NCBI RefSeq assembly: GCF_036850765.1
Contig: NC_089491.1
Span: 86,336,740 to 86,400,739 of the forward strand
DNA length: 64,000 nucleotides
Origin: Saccopteryx bilineata
Taxonomy: Eukaryota; Chordata; Mammalia; Chiroptera; Emballonuridae
Reading direction: 5' to 3'
Position 1 is the stretch's first letter. Each line of letters opens with the position of its first letter. Positions 1 through 11,516 of this stretch are shown one piece after another. Made by a program: the position numbers and the translations under genes. The notes beneath the pieces were generated by a model. The model did no database searches. It had not been told where the DNA came from and saw nothing but the letters and a program-made list of their open reading frames with translations.

Positions 1-56
1 ATATAGATGCGCGCACGCGTGCACACACACACACATACACACCACACTCACACAGG
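1..56. repeat. CA/TG-type dinucleotide tract at window edge
   Basis: The first bases alternate purine and pyrimidine: a GCGCACGCGTGCACAC block passes into an imperfect CA run. It is a simple repeat cut by the window edge, so its full length is unknown. Confidence 0.85.
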
Positions 57-424
57 CACCAGGCTTTCTTCTTAGTGCACAACAGCAACAAATCACAATA
101 TCCCATAGCAGTAAGAAAGATTGAATGATCACTCACTTCATAACTTGATTTGGTGATAATAACAATTTGTAAAATAAAAGTTTTATAGTCTGTTAGAATA
201 TAATTTCCTGACAAGCATTTTTTTCCTGTAAGAAAATACTTCAGTTAGTACCCTAAATGCCATATTTGTTTCCTACACAGCTAGTTTCCGTTTTGGTTTC
301 AGCTTATAAACAAACAAAACAACCAACCAAAAATGCGATTTAAATTATATTTGGAGAGGGTTAAAACAAATTCTTCAAACTCATGGACTATGTGTTGAAA
401 TTGTGTTTTGGGTGGCTAACTTTG
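57..424. other. Unassigned AT-rich sequence
   Basis: I see no gene, repeat family or motif in this stretch beyond short A-rich runs near 310-330. Confidence 0.6.
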
Positions 425-487
425 TATGTGTGTGTGTGTGTGTGTGCGCACGTGTGTGCGCACGTGTGCACGCACGTGTGTGTGTGT
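425..487. repeat. TG microsatellite with CGCACG/CGTGTG interruptions
   Basis: A 63-bp alternating purine-pyrimidine tract. It opens as a TG run, then contains the short palindromes GTGCGCAC, CACGTG and GTGCAC before returning to TG. Such composition favours Z-DNA and small hairpins; that is inference from composition only. The small ORF across it is low-complexity and not a gene. Confidence 0.9.
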
Positions 488-677
488 TTTCTTCAGATAT
501 ATAAATGCCTATTTCTTTGCAGTGATTTATCCTCACTAGAGAGAATAACCTTAATATTTGTGTCAGTTAGATAAACCAATCCTGAAATAAGACAAATCAT
601 AGTCCATATAAGAAATGGTATAAAGTAAGGGAAAGCAACCATATTCTGAGATCTTTCTGGTATTAAGATTATCTTGG

Positions 678-1103
678 GCCCTGGCCAGTTGGCTCAGCGG
701 TAGAGCGTCGGCCTGGCGTGCGGGAGACCCGAGTTCGATTCCTGGCCAGGGCACATAGGAGAAGCGCCTATTTGCTTCTCCACCCCCACCCCCTCCTTCC
801 TCTCTGTCTCTCTCTTCCCCTCCCGCAGCCAAGGCTCCATTGGAGCAAAGATGGCCCAGGCGCTGGGGATGGCTCCTTGGCCTCTACCCCAGGCGCTAGA
901 GTGGCTCTGGTCGCAGCAGAGTGATGCCCCTGAGGGGCAGAGCATCGCCCCCTGGTGGGCAGAGCGTTGCCCCTGGTGGGCGTGCCGGGTGGATCCAGGT
1001 CGCGCGCATGCGGGAATCTGACTGTCTCTCCCCGTTTCCAGCTTCAGAAAAATAAAAAAAAATAAAAATAAAAAAAAGAAATTAAAATGAGTAAATAAAA
1101 AAA
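678..1103 (+). mobile_element. tRNA-derived bat SINE, full length, with TSD
   Basis: The head starts GCCCTGGCC. It has a Pol III A box (TGGCTCAGCGG, 690-700) and B box (GAGTTCGATTCC, 731-742), a pyrimidine-rich stretch (about 780-830), a body and an A-rich tail. The 5' GCCCTGG and the later CCAGGGC can pair like a tRNA acceptor stem. A perfect 13-bp TSD, AAGATTATCTTGG, flanks it at 665-677 and 1104-1116, as expected for L1-driven insertion. Two CTCF-like CCCCTGGTGGGC blocks lie at 942-980; the second arises from a short internal duplication that the 7676 copy shares. Apparent ORFs here are shadows. Confidence 0.95.
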
Positions 1104-1116
1104 AAGATTATCTTGG

Positions 1117-3344
1117 AGCTACTGTTGGTACTTAAATGTTGAAACAACAAACATTAGGTCAGTTATAGACCTGGGACACACTTGAAATTGTATATAAAGA
1201 AAAATGGAAGAGTCTTATGATTCGGATCATTCTCATTTTTGGACTCTGGTGAGCTATGAAGCATACTGTTGAATTGTCTATTAGGCATATCTTTCCTAAT
1301 AACAGGTTTAAAACACAGTTAACAAAAATCAACATTATTGTCAACATCAAGAGAGGCTGATTGAAGTCACAGTCTTCATGTATAGCTAATGAATGGCCTT
1401 GGGTATGTCACACTACTTTTTCTGAGCATTACCTTACAAAGCGATCTGTCAGAATGAGAATCAACAATAGTCAAACAGTGTGCTACAGGTGCTGCAAACC
1501 CCTCTGTCGATGGGAGAGGGGCAGAGGTGGGCTGGATGGAGATAGCTGCCACTTTTATGATAGTGCTTTTGATATTGCTTGTTGTGTTTGTCTCATACAG
1601 GATTTCTTTTAAAAATGCTTTTGCGTAGACGTTCATGTGGCTGAAGTTACTCAAAATCAATTAGCTTACATAATTGCTAAGTTCATTTCAGTGAGAAATT
1701 CTCTAATATATGTATTAACATGCCTCTTATTTAATATGAACTAATTCTGATGTTCTGAATGAATGAAACATGGCATCCAGAAATAATTACTCTCCTCTTT
1801 CTCCATTTGTCTGCAGTTGATTTGAATAATAGATAATATAAAAAGGAATATCAATAAACTTCCTTGCATTAAAGGACTATGTGTGTGTGTTTTTAAAATG
1901 TATGTCACTGTGTTTCTTTATTTTGAAGAAACAGACATTTAGGTGGCTAGCAGAAATTTTAAAGTCTATATAGTAATGAATCTTATGTTTATTTGATTTC
2001 ATGTTTGTCATCTTCATATCTATATATTTATGGTCCAGAATCTTTATGTCAGTGCAGATGGATAGTTGCCATACATGAAGATATTTTTATAACACTTAGA
2101 AATAAAAAATAAAATCATAGTAAAATCATAGTACTAATTATTGTGACATTTGGTCTTTGTCTCATATGTGTCCCTGTTTATCAGACATTTTCTAGGAGTA
2201 GATCCTTTTTTCTGGTTCAGTAGTTAAATAGAGATGTTTTCTACAAGCAGTAGAAATAGAGGCTAATGTGATAGAAAAGATATTCATTACTGTGTATCTC
2301 TGCACAATAACTCATTCCATTCCTGACTTTTTCACTATTGGTTGCTGTGAGGGCTAAAGCAATTATACAGTGAAAATATTTGAAAAATATAAAGCCTAGA
2401 TTGAATACAGTAGTGTCCTGTGGATAGGAACTTTGTCTTAATTTTCTTTTAGCCTATCAATTAACATGATTTCTAACTCATAGTTGATACTTAGATACCC
2501 AAATAAAGGAATGAATAAACAACAATTGTATATAATTTAATATTTGGGCAAAAACTTACATAAGCTGAATGCTACATAGAGATGAGTTTCTACTCTCTGA
2601 ATTATTTGTAACAAGCATAAGGAACAATGAACATGTAGATATACTGCTTTTCTATTGCTACAACAAAAACAAAACAGATGACTCTTAAAGAGATAGCTGT
2701 TTGTTTCCTGTATACATATATCAATAAGATATTGTCATTTATTGGATCTGGGGAAAAGACAATATCAAAGAAAAGAGAAATTGGAAATAGAATGTGCTAT
2801 TTTTGATTAGACTAACCTTTCTCCACTGGAACTCAGGGTTTTGCCACTCTTTTTTGAAACTAATTTTATATCTGGTTTACACATACCAGGTGATATCTCA
2901 CTTACATTATTGCAAGTTATTTACATCACAAATTCTGGGTCATGAAACAGAAGTGATGGAATATTTTTACATAAAAAAGTTGGGATCATGTTCTATTTTG
3001 AGCTCCTTACAGTGATCATTTTATTTGCAGTGTATGTCCCACATTAGCTTCTGTGTTTGAGTATTAGTGCTGTGAATGGGATCAGTTAAATAACAAGTTC
3101 TCTATCCCTCCTGATTAATGTTCTACCTCAAACCATTGCTGATATATTTGGATATAATCAAGACAAAGTGTTACATTTTTTATTTACGTGTGACTTTGGA
3201 TAAGTCATTTGAAATTCTTTTTGTCATTGTTCTTTTCAAAATGACAGTGATAATACCAGGTACTGACATCATTAGAATTGGAGATCATTATAATATTTGG
3301 TACTTTGGGGATTGATAAGCATCAGTTGTTAAAAAAAAAGTAGA
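1117..3344. other. Unassigned intergenic or intronic sequence
   Basis: AT-rich sequence with only short ORFs lacking recognisable protein features. I see no clear repeat family. Small ORFs on both strands around 1360-1660 overlap one another and resemble nothing I know. Confidence 0.5.
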
Positions 3345-3530
3345 TAGCAAAAATATTGGCTTTGGAATCCATCTGACCTGGATTCAGTTCCTGGCTTTCC
3401 AGTTACTATATGATGGTGAAACAGTTTCTCATGCTCCAGGTTGCGTTTCAATAAAATAGCATAAGTCTTCATATCAGATTATGTGGAGGATAAGAGATAA
3501 TAGAAGAGTGACTAGTATGGTACATGCTTA
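3345..3530 (+). repeat. MIR SINE relic
   Basis: The order of diverged blocks matches MIR in plus orientation: a TTGGCTTTGGAATC start, a CTGACCTGGATTCAG core, a degraded 'tctgtaaaatgg'-like block, then GGATAAGAGATAATAGA near the 3' end. It is an old, inactive relic with no visible TSD. Confidence 0.7.
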
Positions 3531-3614
3531 TCATATTTGATCAATTCACTGCATCTTTTATTACTATTATCTAAAGTCCTTGTTATTAACAGGATTGAAA
3601 ATACTGATTTAAAT

Positions 3615-3862
3615 CAGTGGTTCTTAACAAGAGAAGTTTTTTCTTTTGTTTGTTGTATTTATTTATTGCCAAATCACCTTCTTCAGAGACATTTGTTAAC
3701 ATCTGGAGACATTTTTGGTTGTCACCACATGGATAAGGGTACTACTGGAATTCAATTTGTAGAATCTGGAGATGCAGCTAAACATCCTACAATGCACAGG
3801 CGGTCCCCAACAACAGAGTGTTTGAACCAAAGTTTCAAAATTGCTTAGATTGAGAAACACCG
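3615..3862 (+). mobile_element. Old non-autonomous hAT (Charlie-type) MITE
   Basis: It begins CAGTGGTTCTTAAC and ends in a diverged complement (TTGAGAAACACCG). It contains the blocks CTGGAGACATTTTTGG and CATCCTACAATGCACAGG, typical of placental MER-type hAT MITEs. Flanks carry an 8-bp TSD with one change, ATTTAAAT (3607-3614) and ATTTAGAT (3863-3870). A 103-residue ORF across it is incidental. The exact MER subfamily name is not certain. Confidence 0.8.
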
Positions 3863-3870
3863 ATTTAGAT

Positions 3871-5085
3871 TATTTTGAGTCAAACCACTCTCTTAAAATA
3901 CAAAACTTGAATTTAAATGAATTACTTCCAATTCCAAGAATTTTAATTAGAAATATCTATACCAAATAGACTGAATATCTTACCCATTATGTAATCTTAT
4001 TCTTAGGCTAAAAGAAATGGCTTCTGCCCTTAATATTACATAGTAAAAATATCTCAAAATTCCCAGCCATTTATGACATATAGTGTCTGAATTATAATTG
4101 CCTCGTGATCAAATTGGCTGAGTAGTTAAGAATTGAAGCTCCCCTTGACCTGAATTAGTTATTCTGTGGTCTGTGTTTTGCACCGCCATTCGATTTAGCT
4201 ACTTTCAGGAAACGAGAGGGATTATGGAGAATCAATGTTGCAGTAGATGACTAAAAGCATAATTACTTTAGCTCAGCACAACTATCTTTACTAACATCAG
4301 TTTGAGTTTATATTATTTATTATATAAGCTCATGTATTTTATTCATATCAATTCAATTTGGAATGTAGTCAAGGGTATTATAAATGATTGATTTCGAATG
4401 AGACACAGATGAGACTAAGACCTCTTATTGACAACAGGTTTTTTTTTTCTTACTTTTAAAGTAGATAAAAACTTTTTATGTTATCATTGAATATCCATGT
4501 ATTTTGGCAATTTCCTGAAGATTACAAATTTTAAATTCAAGAGGACAGATATAACAAACATGAAAAAAAAAACCCAGAAGAATTTGTGAGAATCATTTAT
4601 TTACCTTTATTAAAGATAACACTGTCCAAAATATTCATATATTATACCAACATGGATTTTTATCTTCATAGGGAAAGAAAGCAACATTTTACAGTTGAAA
4701 TTTGTATGTTGTGGCTGTGGTGACAATGTAGTAACAGCAGAGACCCTGCTTGCCTGCAAGCTTACACTCTTTGTTTCCTTTATCTTTACAAGTGCACCCA
4801 GACAGACATTTCTTGGTTTGTGTTTTTAAAATATTTTTTCTATGTAGAGAGCAGTATCCTTAGAAACAAAGAGTGGCACAAACTTCTTTCAACCAGGATG
4901 CTTTCCCCCTGAACTGTCACTGCTTTTACATCCCATAATCTCCCTTCATCTTTCCCCATCACATTTCATTAATTTTTGGGCCTTCTCTGCTATTATAGGT
5001 AATAAGCCCTAGCAAAGGCAATGGAGTTTCAACAAACAGATAACTCTGTGAAGGAGGCATGAGGGATAAGCAATGCTATATTGAC
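3871..5085. other. Unassigned sequence
   Basis: No gene or repeat family recognised. A and T homopolymer runs occur near 4441 and 4565. Confidence 0.5.
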
Positions 5086-5089
5086 AAGC

Positions 5090-5104
5090 TGCACTAGAGG
5101 GCAA
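5090..5104 (+). promoter_or_regulatory. Candidate CTCF-like motif
   Basis: GCACTAGAGGGCAAA resembles the CTCF core (CCAC-TAGAGGGCA form). It lies outside any repeat I recognise. One motif match in 64 kb is weak evidence. Confidence 0.3.
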
Positions 5105-6240
5105 AAGAGAGAAGAGTTCCAGCTTCAGCTACAGATCTACAGAAAATACAGAAGGTAAGTTTATGCATGCATTCACCTTTGGGAGGCTAGAAAATAAAAT
5201 TTGTTTCAAAGTCTCTTACAGATATTTAGTGCTTACTTTGGAATAAAAATGAGTCCACAAAGTAGGTTTTAAAAAATCTTCTCATATCTATCCCGGAAGA
5301 GACTTTTTTTTGGTGTCTATGAAGGAAACCTTAAAACAAAACAAAATGAAACAAAACAAAAACAAAAAAATATCCTGGGAAAATATTCTATTTTACTGGA
5401 ACAAATACACAAGGAAAAGATGATAAAGCTTTAACAAGGAAAAGAATCTTGCAAAAATCTATAAGCTAGACAATTCCTTGACCTTTTCCTTCTGCAATTT
5501 GTTAGTCAGTTGAGTATCTGGCCCTTCCGATGAGATTTTTTTGAGTTGAGAAATCAATGTGGTGACTGTATCTTTGAACAAAGTACTGTCATGTGCTGGT
5601 AAACTTGTCTCTTATAATAACAAATATGAATTCAAATGGATAGCAAGGAGGCATCTCAATGGAAATTTTAACACTTGTTTATTTATTTGTCATCAATCTT
5701 TTGAACCAGCAAGGTGAAGATGAACTATCACCCACTAGATCTCTAATTCATTTGCTTGTTTGAAACTGCATTTCTACCCCATGTGGCTAGAAATCAACAA
5801 AAAGGCATCTTTGCTAAAATAGCATGAACAGAGAACCAATCTCTGTTCTATGTGATTCTATTTCACAAGGGTTGTCTACAAAGTATTTTTAGGTTTGTGT
5901 CCAGAGTTGGGACCTGAGTTTTCAACAATTTTTAATTGGTTAAATAAATTGGATTGCATTATAAATTTTAAAATTCAAACGTATTGGAGGCATTGAATTA
6001 ACTTGTAGAAATAAACTCCATTACAGTTACAAATAATTAATTTTAATGAAAAACATGTACTAATACAGAATATTATTTTGAAAATTAGGGGATATCAAGT
6101 GTTTATCAAAGAATTCTAATCAAAATTAATTATTTCTAGATAGTATTCCTAAAGTATTTATAAGTAATTGTTATTACTACTTAGGAATGCTCTAGAGGAA
6201 ATGAACTTTTATAGTAGCATGTGAAAGGAGAAATAATTTG
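5105..6240. other. Unassigned sequence with a possible splice donor and an A-rich run
   Basis: CAGAAGGTAAGT at about 5151-5162 is a strong match to a 5' splice site, but no partnering acceptor or coding exon is evident. An (AAAAC)n-like run lies at about 5333-5370. The rest is featureless. Confidence 0.4.
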
Positions 6241-6256
6241 AATAAAGGTGATTATT

Positions 6257-6582
6257 TTTTTAATTTTTTCATATTTTAATTTATTGTGTTAACATGGATT
6301 CAAGTGTCCCACTCAATATAACTCCCTCACCCCCACCTCCTCGTCCCCCATTATGTCCTTTGCCCCTCCCTTAGCTCCCTCCCTCTTTCCCTCTGGGACT
6401 TGCTGTCCTGTTATCTGTATTTATGTGTTATGTACATATAATTTCACTAATTTCACCTGTCAAATCCCATCCCCTCATCCCCCTTCCCTCTGACAGCTGT
6501 CCCTCTGCTCCTTCTGACTCTGCCTCTGTTTCTATTCCATTCCTCAGTTCACCTTGTTCATTAGATTCCACATATAAGTGAG
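6257..6582 (-). mobile_element. L1 3'-UTR fragment, 5'-truncated
   Basis: Read on the minus strand it is an L1 3' untranslated tail: the CATATAAGTGAGA-side sequence leads to a purine-rich stretch and an A-rich end (poly-T on the plus strand at 6250-6270). A 16-bp TSD with one mismatch flanks it: AATAAAGGTGATTATT (6241-6256) and AATAAAAGTGATTATT (6583-6598). This marks a short, separate insertion of the same older L1 type that begins at 11964. Confidence 0.85.
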
Positions 6583-6598
6583 AATAAAAGTGATTATT

Positions 6599-7658
6599 AA
6601 CCAGAAAAATCTAAAATTTCTAATGCTTGAATTGAACTATAAAGGACACTCATTAACTTTCTAAAATAAATTCTTATATTATTTTCTTATATGTGGAAGA
6701 AAACTGACTTAGACAGGTATTTGATATCTTTTTGATGTTCTGAGTAATTTGTCTTCTATTTGGTATATTGCTCCTATTTCGTACAATAGGAAAAAAAAAT
6801 GGCAAAAATATTTGAAGAGACTCCAAACTACAGTATTTGAATCAACTTGACAGTAAGAGAACAGTGAAAACATAACACTTTTCTAAATGTTTCTAAGCCA
6901 GGCCCAATGATTCTACCAAACAAATGACTTCTTGGAATGAACACAGCTCACCATAATAAGGTAGGGAAGAGAAGCTGCCTAAGGAAATGGAAAATCTAGC
7001 TTGTCTCCTTTCATTTCAAAGGAGCCCCCTTTCTCTTGTGTAAATGTCATCATGTAGTATGTAATGAAAACTTGAGGAAACTCTGAGGGAGACCTAGTGT
7101 TTTTATGCAAGCCCCATTAAGTCACAATAAAAATTAGTGTGTGGGTCTATTTATTGCACCCTTTGTCACCTGAGCTCCCTTCATTCTTGAGGAAGAAGGA
7201 AGATAGAGAGGCTAGAAATGAGCAACTTCCTATCTGTGCAGTGACAGAGGGGATGCAATGCATTGAGATACCTAGAAGGTTTATGCTTTCCTATGAACGG
7301 GAGCACATAGCTAAAACAGGAGAAGAAATGTCCTAGGGTGATTTGAAGGCAGGGAGGCAGATGATCAAGCTAAGTGAATATCAGATAAATTTCATTTGGG
7401 AAGTTGGTTGATGGAGGCATTCACTAGAGTAGATATTTTGTATTAAATTGGTCAACTTTTAGCACTTTAAAATAATGTCAGTATTGTGTGCTTCCAAACA
7501 ATCAAACATTACTCATGCACACATATTTTTACATAAATTTTCCTTCTCATTTTTTCAAAATATTCTTTATTGAGTTAACTCTTGACTACCTATTTCAATC
7601 AAATATTTGCTACCTGGCATTTAATAAAAAATAAACACAAAAAAATAAACAAAAATAA
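6599..7658. other. Unassigned sequence
   Basis: No family recognised. A 65-residue ORF at 7139-7336 has no known motif and no coding context. Confidence 0.5.
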
Positions 7659-7675
7659 CCGCCCACATAACTTTA

Positions 7676-8006
7676 TTTTATTTTATTTGTATTTTTCTGA
7701 AGCTGGAAACGGGGAGAGACAGACAGACTCCCGCATGTGCCCGACCGGGATCCACCCGGCACGCCCACCAGGGGCGACGCTCTGCCCACCAGGGGGCGAT
7801 GCTCTGCCCCTCTGGGGGGTCGCTCCGCTCTGCCCACCAGGGGGCGATGCTCTGCCCCTCTGGGGGGTCGCTCCGCCGCGACCAGAGCCACTCTAGTGCC
7901 TGGGGCAGAGGCCAAGGAGCCATCCCCAGCGCCCGGGCCGGGAATCGAACCAGGGTCCCCCACATGCCAGGTCGACGCTCTACCGCTGAGCCAACCGGCC
8001 AGGGCC
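7676..8006 (-). mobile_element. tRNA-derived bat SINE with internal 48-bp tandem duplication
   Basis: A minus-strand copy: the poly-T end is at 7676 and the tRNA-like head (GGCCAGGGCC complement) ends at 8006. A perfect 17-bp TSD, CCGCCCACATAACTTTA, lies at 7659-7675 and 8007-8023. A 48-bp unit is exactly duplicated at 7780-7827 and 7828-7875; each unit carries a CCCACCAGGGGGCGATG block, a close match to the CTCF core. A shorter related block precedes them at about 7763-7779. The perfect TSD and identical units suggest a young insertion. Overlapping ORFs on both strands are GC-rich shadows. Confidence 0.95.
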
Positions 8007-8023
8007 CCGCCCACATAACTTTA

Positions 8024-8358
8024 AGTGCTCCTTAATAATGTAAAATAACAAATTTTCAATCCAAAACCTACAAATTTATATCTTACCAGAAAATGTTCCT
8101 CAAGTGACTTTTTCATAAAGAGATGTAAGAGTACTCTGTTTCTTTACCTCACGCTAAGAATTACTTCACCAGAAGAATTCCCACAATTCCAAGTACTCAG
8201 AATATGCTTGCCTTGTTGAGTTATCAGGAAGGAACCGCTTCTTTAGACGTTTATATGTTCTTAGGATGTCTAAGGTAAATGTTTTCCTATGTAAATTAGC
8301 AATATTCATACAATACAAATGTAACTTGCATATGTGACCTATTAACATTTTTAATGAA
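8024..8358. other. Unassigned sequence between two SINEs
   Basis: Nothing recognised. Confidence 0.5.
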
Positions 8359-8372
8359 AAATTTAAAGACTG

Positions 8373-8747
8373 GCCCTGGCCAATTGGCTCAGCGGTAGAG
8401 TGTCGGCCCAGCATGTGCAAATCCTGGGTTCAATTCCTGGCCAGGGCACACAGGAGAATTGCCCATCTGCTTCTCCACTTTTCTCCTTCTCCTTTCTCTC
8501 TCTCTCTCTCTTCCTCTCCCATAGCCAAGGCTCCATTGAAGCAAAGTTGGCCCAGACGCTGAGGATGGCTCCATGGCCTCTGCCTCAGGCACTAGAATGG
8601 CTCCTGCAGCAACCAATCAGGGCCCCAGATGGGCAGAGCATCGTCTTCTGGTGGGCATGCCAGGTGGATCCTGGTCGGGCACATGCGGGAGTCTGTCTGA
8701 CTGCCTTCCCACTTCTAACTTCGGAAAATACAAAAAAAAAAATTAAA
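8373..8747 (+). mobile_element. tRNA-derived bat SINE, full length
   Basis: Same family as the 678 copy: A box (TTGGCTCAGCGG), B box (GGTTCAATTCC), CT-rich stretch, body and A-rich tail. It is flanked by a degraded 14-bp TSD, AAATTTAAAGACTG (8359-8372) and AAATTTGAGGACTG (8748-8761). The CTCF-like block is degraded here (TCTTCTGGTGGGC). Confidence 0.92.
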
Positions 8748-8761
8748 AAATTTGAGGACTG

Positions 8762-9440
8762 ACGTACAAATTCAAAAATTAGTTATGTAAGACAGCTACA
8801 CTATTTATCATATTTTCCAAACTGATATTAAAACATTTTAGAGATTGTTTTTATCTTGGAAAGAGGAATACAGAAAATGATGAAAGGGGAAAAAGAAAAC
8901 TTTTCCCAGCTATATGTTTACAACATGAAAAGACTGTACACAGCCTTGTTACTCAGTAGCTCATGTGATAGCTACATGGGCAGCTGGCATTAATATGGAA
9001 CTGTACTATGGGCCAATAGGCTGATTGAAGAGAATTAGGTACTCTCCTACCCTTACTCAGATTGTGATTTAGCCACCTCCCTTAGGCCTGAAGGCAGGAT
9101 TAGATTACATATACACGGGAATATCAATCCAGAATCAATCATATTTCTGACCAAAAACTCCAAGTATTAAAATTAACTAGCTGGGTGAAAAACAAGCCAC
9201 TTGTCAAATCTGTCCAAGGAACAGGGAGTCAGATTTAAGTTCTTGTATCTCAATGGCAGTGGTGTGCTGGGTGGACACTGGAATAATAGAATTGAAATAC
9301 TATACTTGATAACTAAAGATTTAAGTACTAAAGTGGATTTTAGGGATTATGTAAAAATCAATGATGTATAACGTGTACTATTTTCATATATTATCCCTAA
9401 ATTATTGAGAAGTATTTTTTTTTGTTTTTTTCTTTTTTTT
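8762..9440. other. Unassigned sequence
   Basis: No gene or repeat family recognised. Confidence 0.5.
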
Positions 9441-9449
9441 GTTGTATAG

Positions 9450-9512
9450 TACTTAAATGGCTCTCATCTACGAAGTAATGTGGTGGGAACTTTATCCATC
9501 ATCTCTTTTAAT

Positions 9513-9543
<31 letters not shown>

Positions 9544-9700
9544 TGTAAATCTCATCTACAGTTAATAACTAAAAACTGAGATTCAGAAAGGCTGATAAAT
9601 TTGGTTCAGCTCCCATAGCTAGCAAGTGATACAACCAGATATTAGACCAGTTTTCTCTGGAGCTAAAACCCACATTCTTTCTACCAAACCAATATGAACA
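9450..9700 (-). repeat. MIR SINE relic with embedded TC/AC microsatellite
   Basis: On the plus strand the blocks 'CTCATCTACAGTTAATAACTA', 'CTGAGATTCAGAAAGGCTGA' and 'CATAGCTAGCAAGTGATA' follow MIR in antisense order. A (TC)n(AC)n microsatellite at about 9513-9543 sits inside it. Confidence 0.6.
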
Positions 9701-9961
9701 TAATTGCTTTATGTTTTTTAAGTCAACTGATCTCTGTTGCTTTGCCCTTAATTGTTTAATATATTTGAATTTTTTTAACTAATGTTGATAGATTACATAT
9801 TATGGGCAACTAGATTGTTTTTTTATTACACTCATTAGCAGAACAACAATGGGCTTTAGTTTTATTGATATTTTTTGATAGTATTGGTTTTAAGAATGAA
9901 GAAATATTTTTTCTCTTTTGCACAATTATAAAATAGAGTGTTTTCCTCATAATGAACATGA
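9701..9961. other. Unassigned AT-rich sequence
   Basis: Nothing recognised. Confidence 0.5.
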
Positions 9962-9963
9962 TA

Positions 9964-10130
9964 GCCCTGGCTGGATAGTTCAATTAATTAGAGCATTTTC
10001 AGGATAAACCAAGGTTGTTGATTTGATTCCAAGTCAGAGCACATGCAAGAATCAAGCAATGAATGCATAAATAAGTAGAACAACAGATTGTTATTTCTTT
10101 CTTTCTCTTTAAAATAAATAAATAAATAGA
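9964..10130 (+). mobile_element. Older tRNA-derived SINE of a second type
   Basis: The head is GCCCTGGCTGGATAGTTCAA, followed by a B-box-like TTGATTTGATTCC. Then come GAATGCATAAATAAGTAGAA, a short CT stretch and an (AAAT)n tail. The body differs from the common SINE in this window, so it is a separate and older tRNA-derived family. The TSD is not clear. Confidence 0.75.
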
Positions 10131-10459
10131 CATTATACTCTAAATATAATAGTTTCAAAGATGATTGTTTTTAAAATTTGATATTAGACTTGAAAGTATA
10201 ATGTGTTATATTTAAGATATGAATATAGTCATATATACTCTAAACAGTCTGGTTATTGTTTTTATTTAAAAAATTGAGAATTGCTTTAAATATATGCCCA
10301 ATACTAAGCAAGAAACTAACTTGTTTCTAGGTGGTATAAAATTTAGAAGGGGTTATAAGATATATGTTTTTAGAATTCCTGCTATCCTATACCCTCTGCT
10401 CTTTTTAAAAATTAAGTAATTGGGAAAGTAAAAATGTCTAAAGATAAAAAGAAAAAGAG
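10131..10459. other. Unassigned AT-rich sequence
   Basis: Nothing recognised. Confidence 0.5.
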
Positions 10460-10675
10460 AGAACATTTTTTGAGCCTCTGTTAAGTGCCAGTGATTGAGC
10501 TGGCTTGTTTTTATACACTGCCTTGCTTAAACTCAAGTAGAATTAGTATTGCTTTCCCCATAGTACTAAAGAAAACTGAACTCAAAGAGGTCAGCTGATT
10601 TGGGAAATGCCATGACAGATGTTTCAACCTACAACTCTCTGGCTATAGAGGCTGGGCATTTTCCTGTTACTTCAG
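10460..10675 (-). repeat. MIR SINE relic
   Basis: The plus strand reads GTTAAGTGCCAGTGATTGAG, then TTTCCCCATAGTACTAAAGAAA and AACTCAAAGAGGTCAGCTGA. This is the order of an antisense MIR. Confidence 0.65.
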
Positions 10676-11405
10676 GGTCTTTGTGGAGTTGCAAAAATAT
10701 CACAGACTTCTTTGACTTTCCTTTTTAGTGCTCACAGCATAGATGTTTGAATAACATGAGGAGGAAACTTAAGAAAACCTGGAGAAATCTTTGTGATTTA
10801 CGTTTTAGGTCATCTCACTCCGGATATGTGAATTCAGTTGCTAACATGCTGTACACAGCTTACATATATACTTGTAACTTGAGTTCAGTTCTCTTTTTTA
10901 CATTGCCTTTCACTTTAGTATCAATTGGGTGATATGTTTTTAATCTTCATTTTTGTAGACCTTTGGTAGACATTGGTTCTTAATCATTTAAGCTTTATAT
11001 TTTTCATTTAGGTTTTCAAGTGATAAATGTTAAAATATATTTTTAACTCTACTTATATTTTAAGAAAATAATTTTATAAATTATTTTTGGATGCCAGTAT
11101 TCTTTAACTTCTTTCCTTATAATTTAGGTCTGATTTTTTGTTGAAGTAGTTAGCTGCTCCTAAGAAAGGTAACTTTTTTAGAACTATAAAAAAAAAGTTA
11201 TATAAACCTCCTGAAGCTTACTTTCCATGCTAGGAATAGGGAAGCCACATTAGGAATAATCTTATAATGACGAGGAGGTGGCAAAAAATATAAACACCAT
11301 GTCAGATCTTTCGTGGTATGTAATTAGTATAATCTATATATAATTAGTAAATTTGTAGTTTTCAAAAAATTTAAAAGCATGATTCATGGAATACTAATTT
11401 TGTGA
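10676..11405. other. Unassigned sequence
   Basis: No gene or repeat family recognised. A 61-residue ORF at 10747-10932 has no recognised domain. Confidence 0.5.
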
Positions 11406-11516
11406 GTTGTTCTGTCATCCCTAAATCACACATACACAAACCTACGCACACTTTTTGTTCAAAAATTTCCTAAAAATTTACATTAGTCTTCTAAATGCCA
11501 TGGCCACCCTAAGAGC
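11406..11516. repeat. Inverted duplication, arm A
   Basis: The reverse complement of these 111 bases matches 12622-12732 with six substitutions and no gap by my manual alignment (about 95%). The arm lies in otherwise unassigned sequence next to, but outside, the old L1. Confidence 0.93.

Noticed and set aside
683..755. Possible functional tRNA gene
   Set aside because: It is the tRNA-like head of a SINE with TSD and SINE body. The anticodon arm does not fold cleanly, and identical heads recur across the window.
7673..8035. Overlapping 78-113 residue ORFs on both strands
   Set aside because: They lie inside a SINE and reflect its GC content and the 48-bp duplication.
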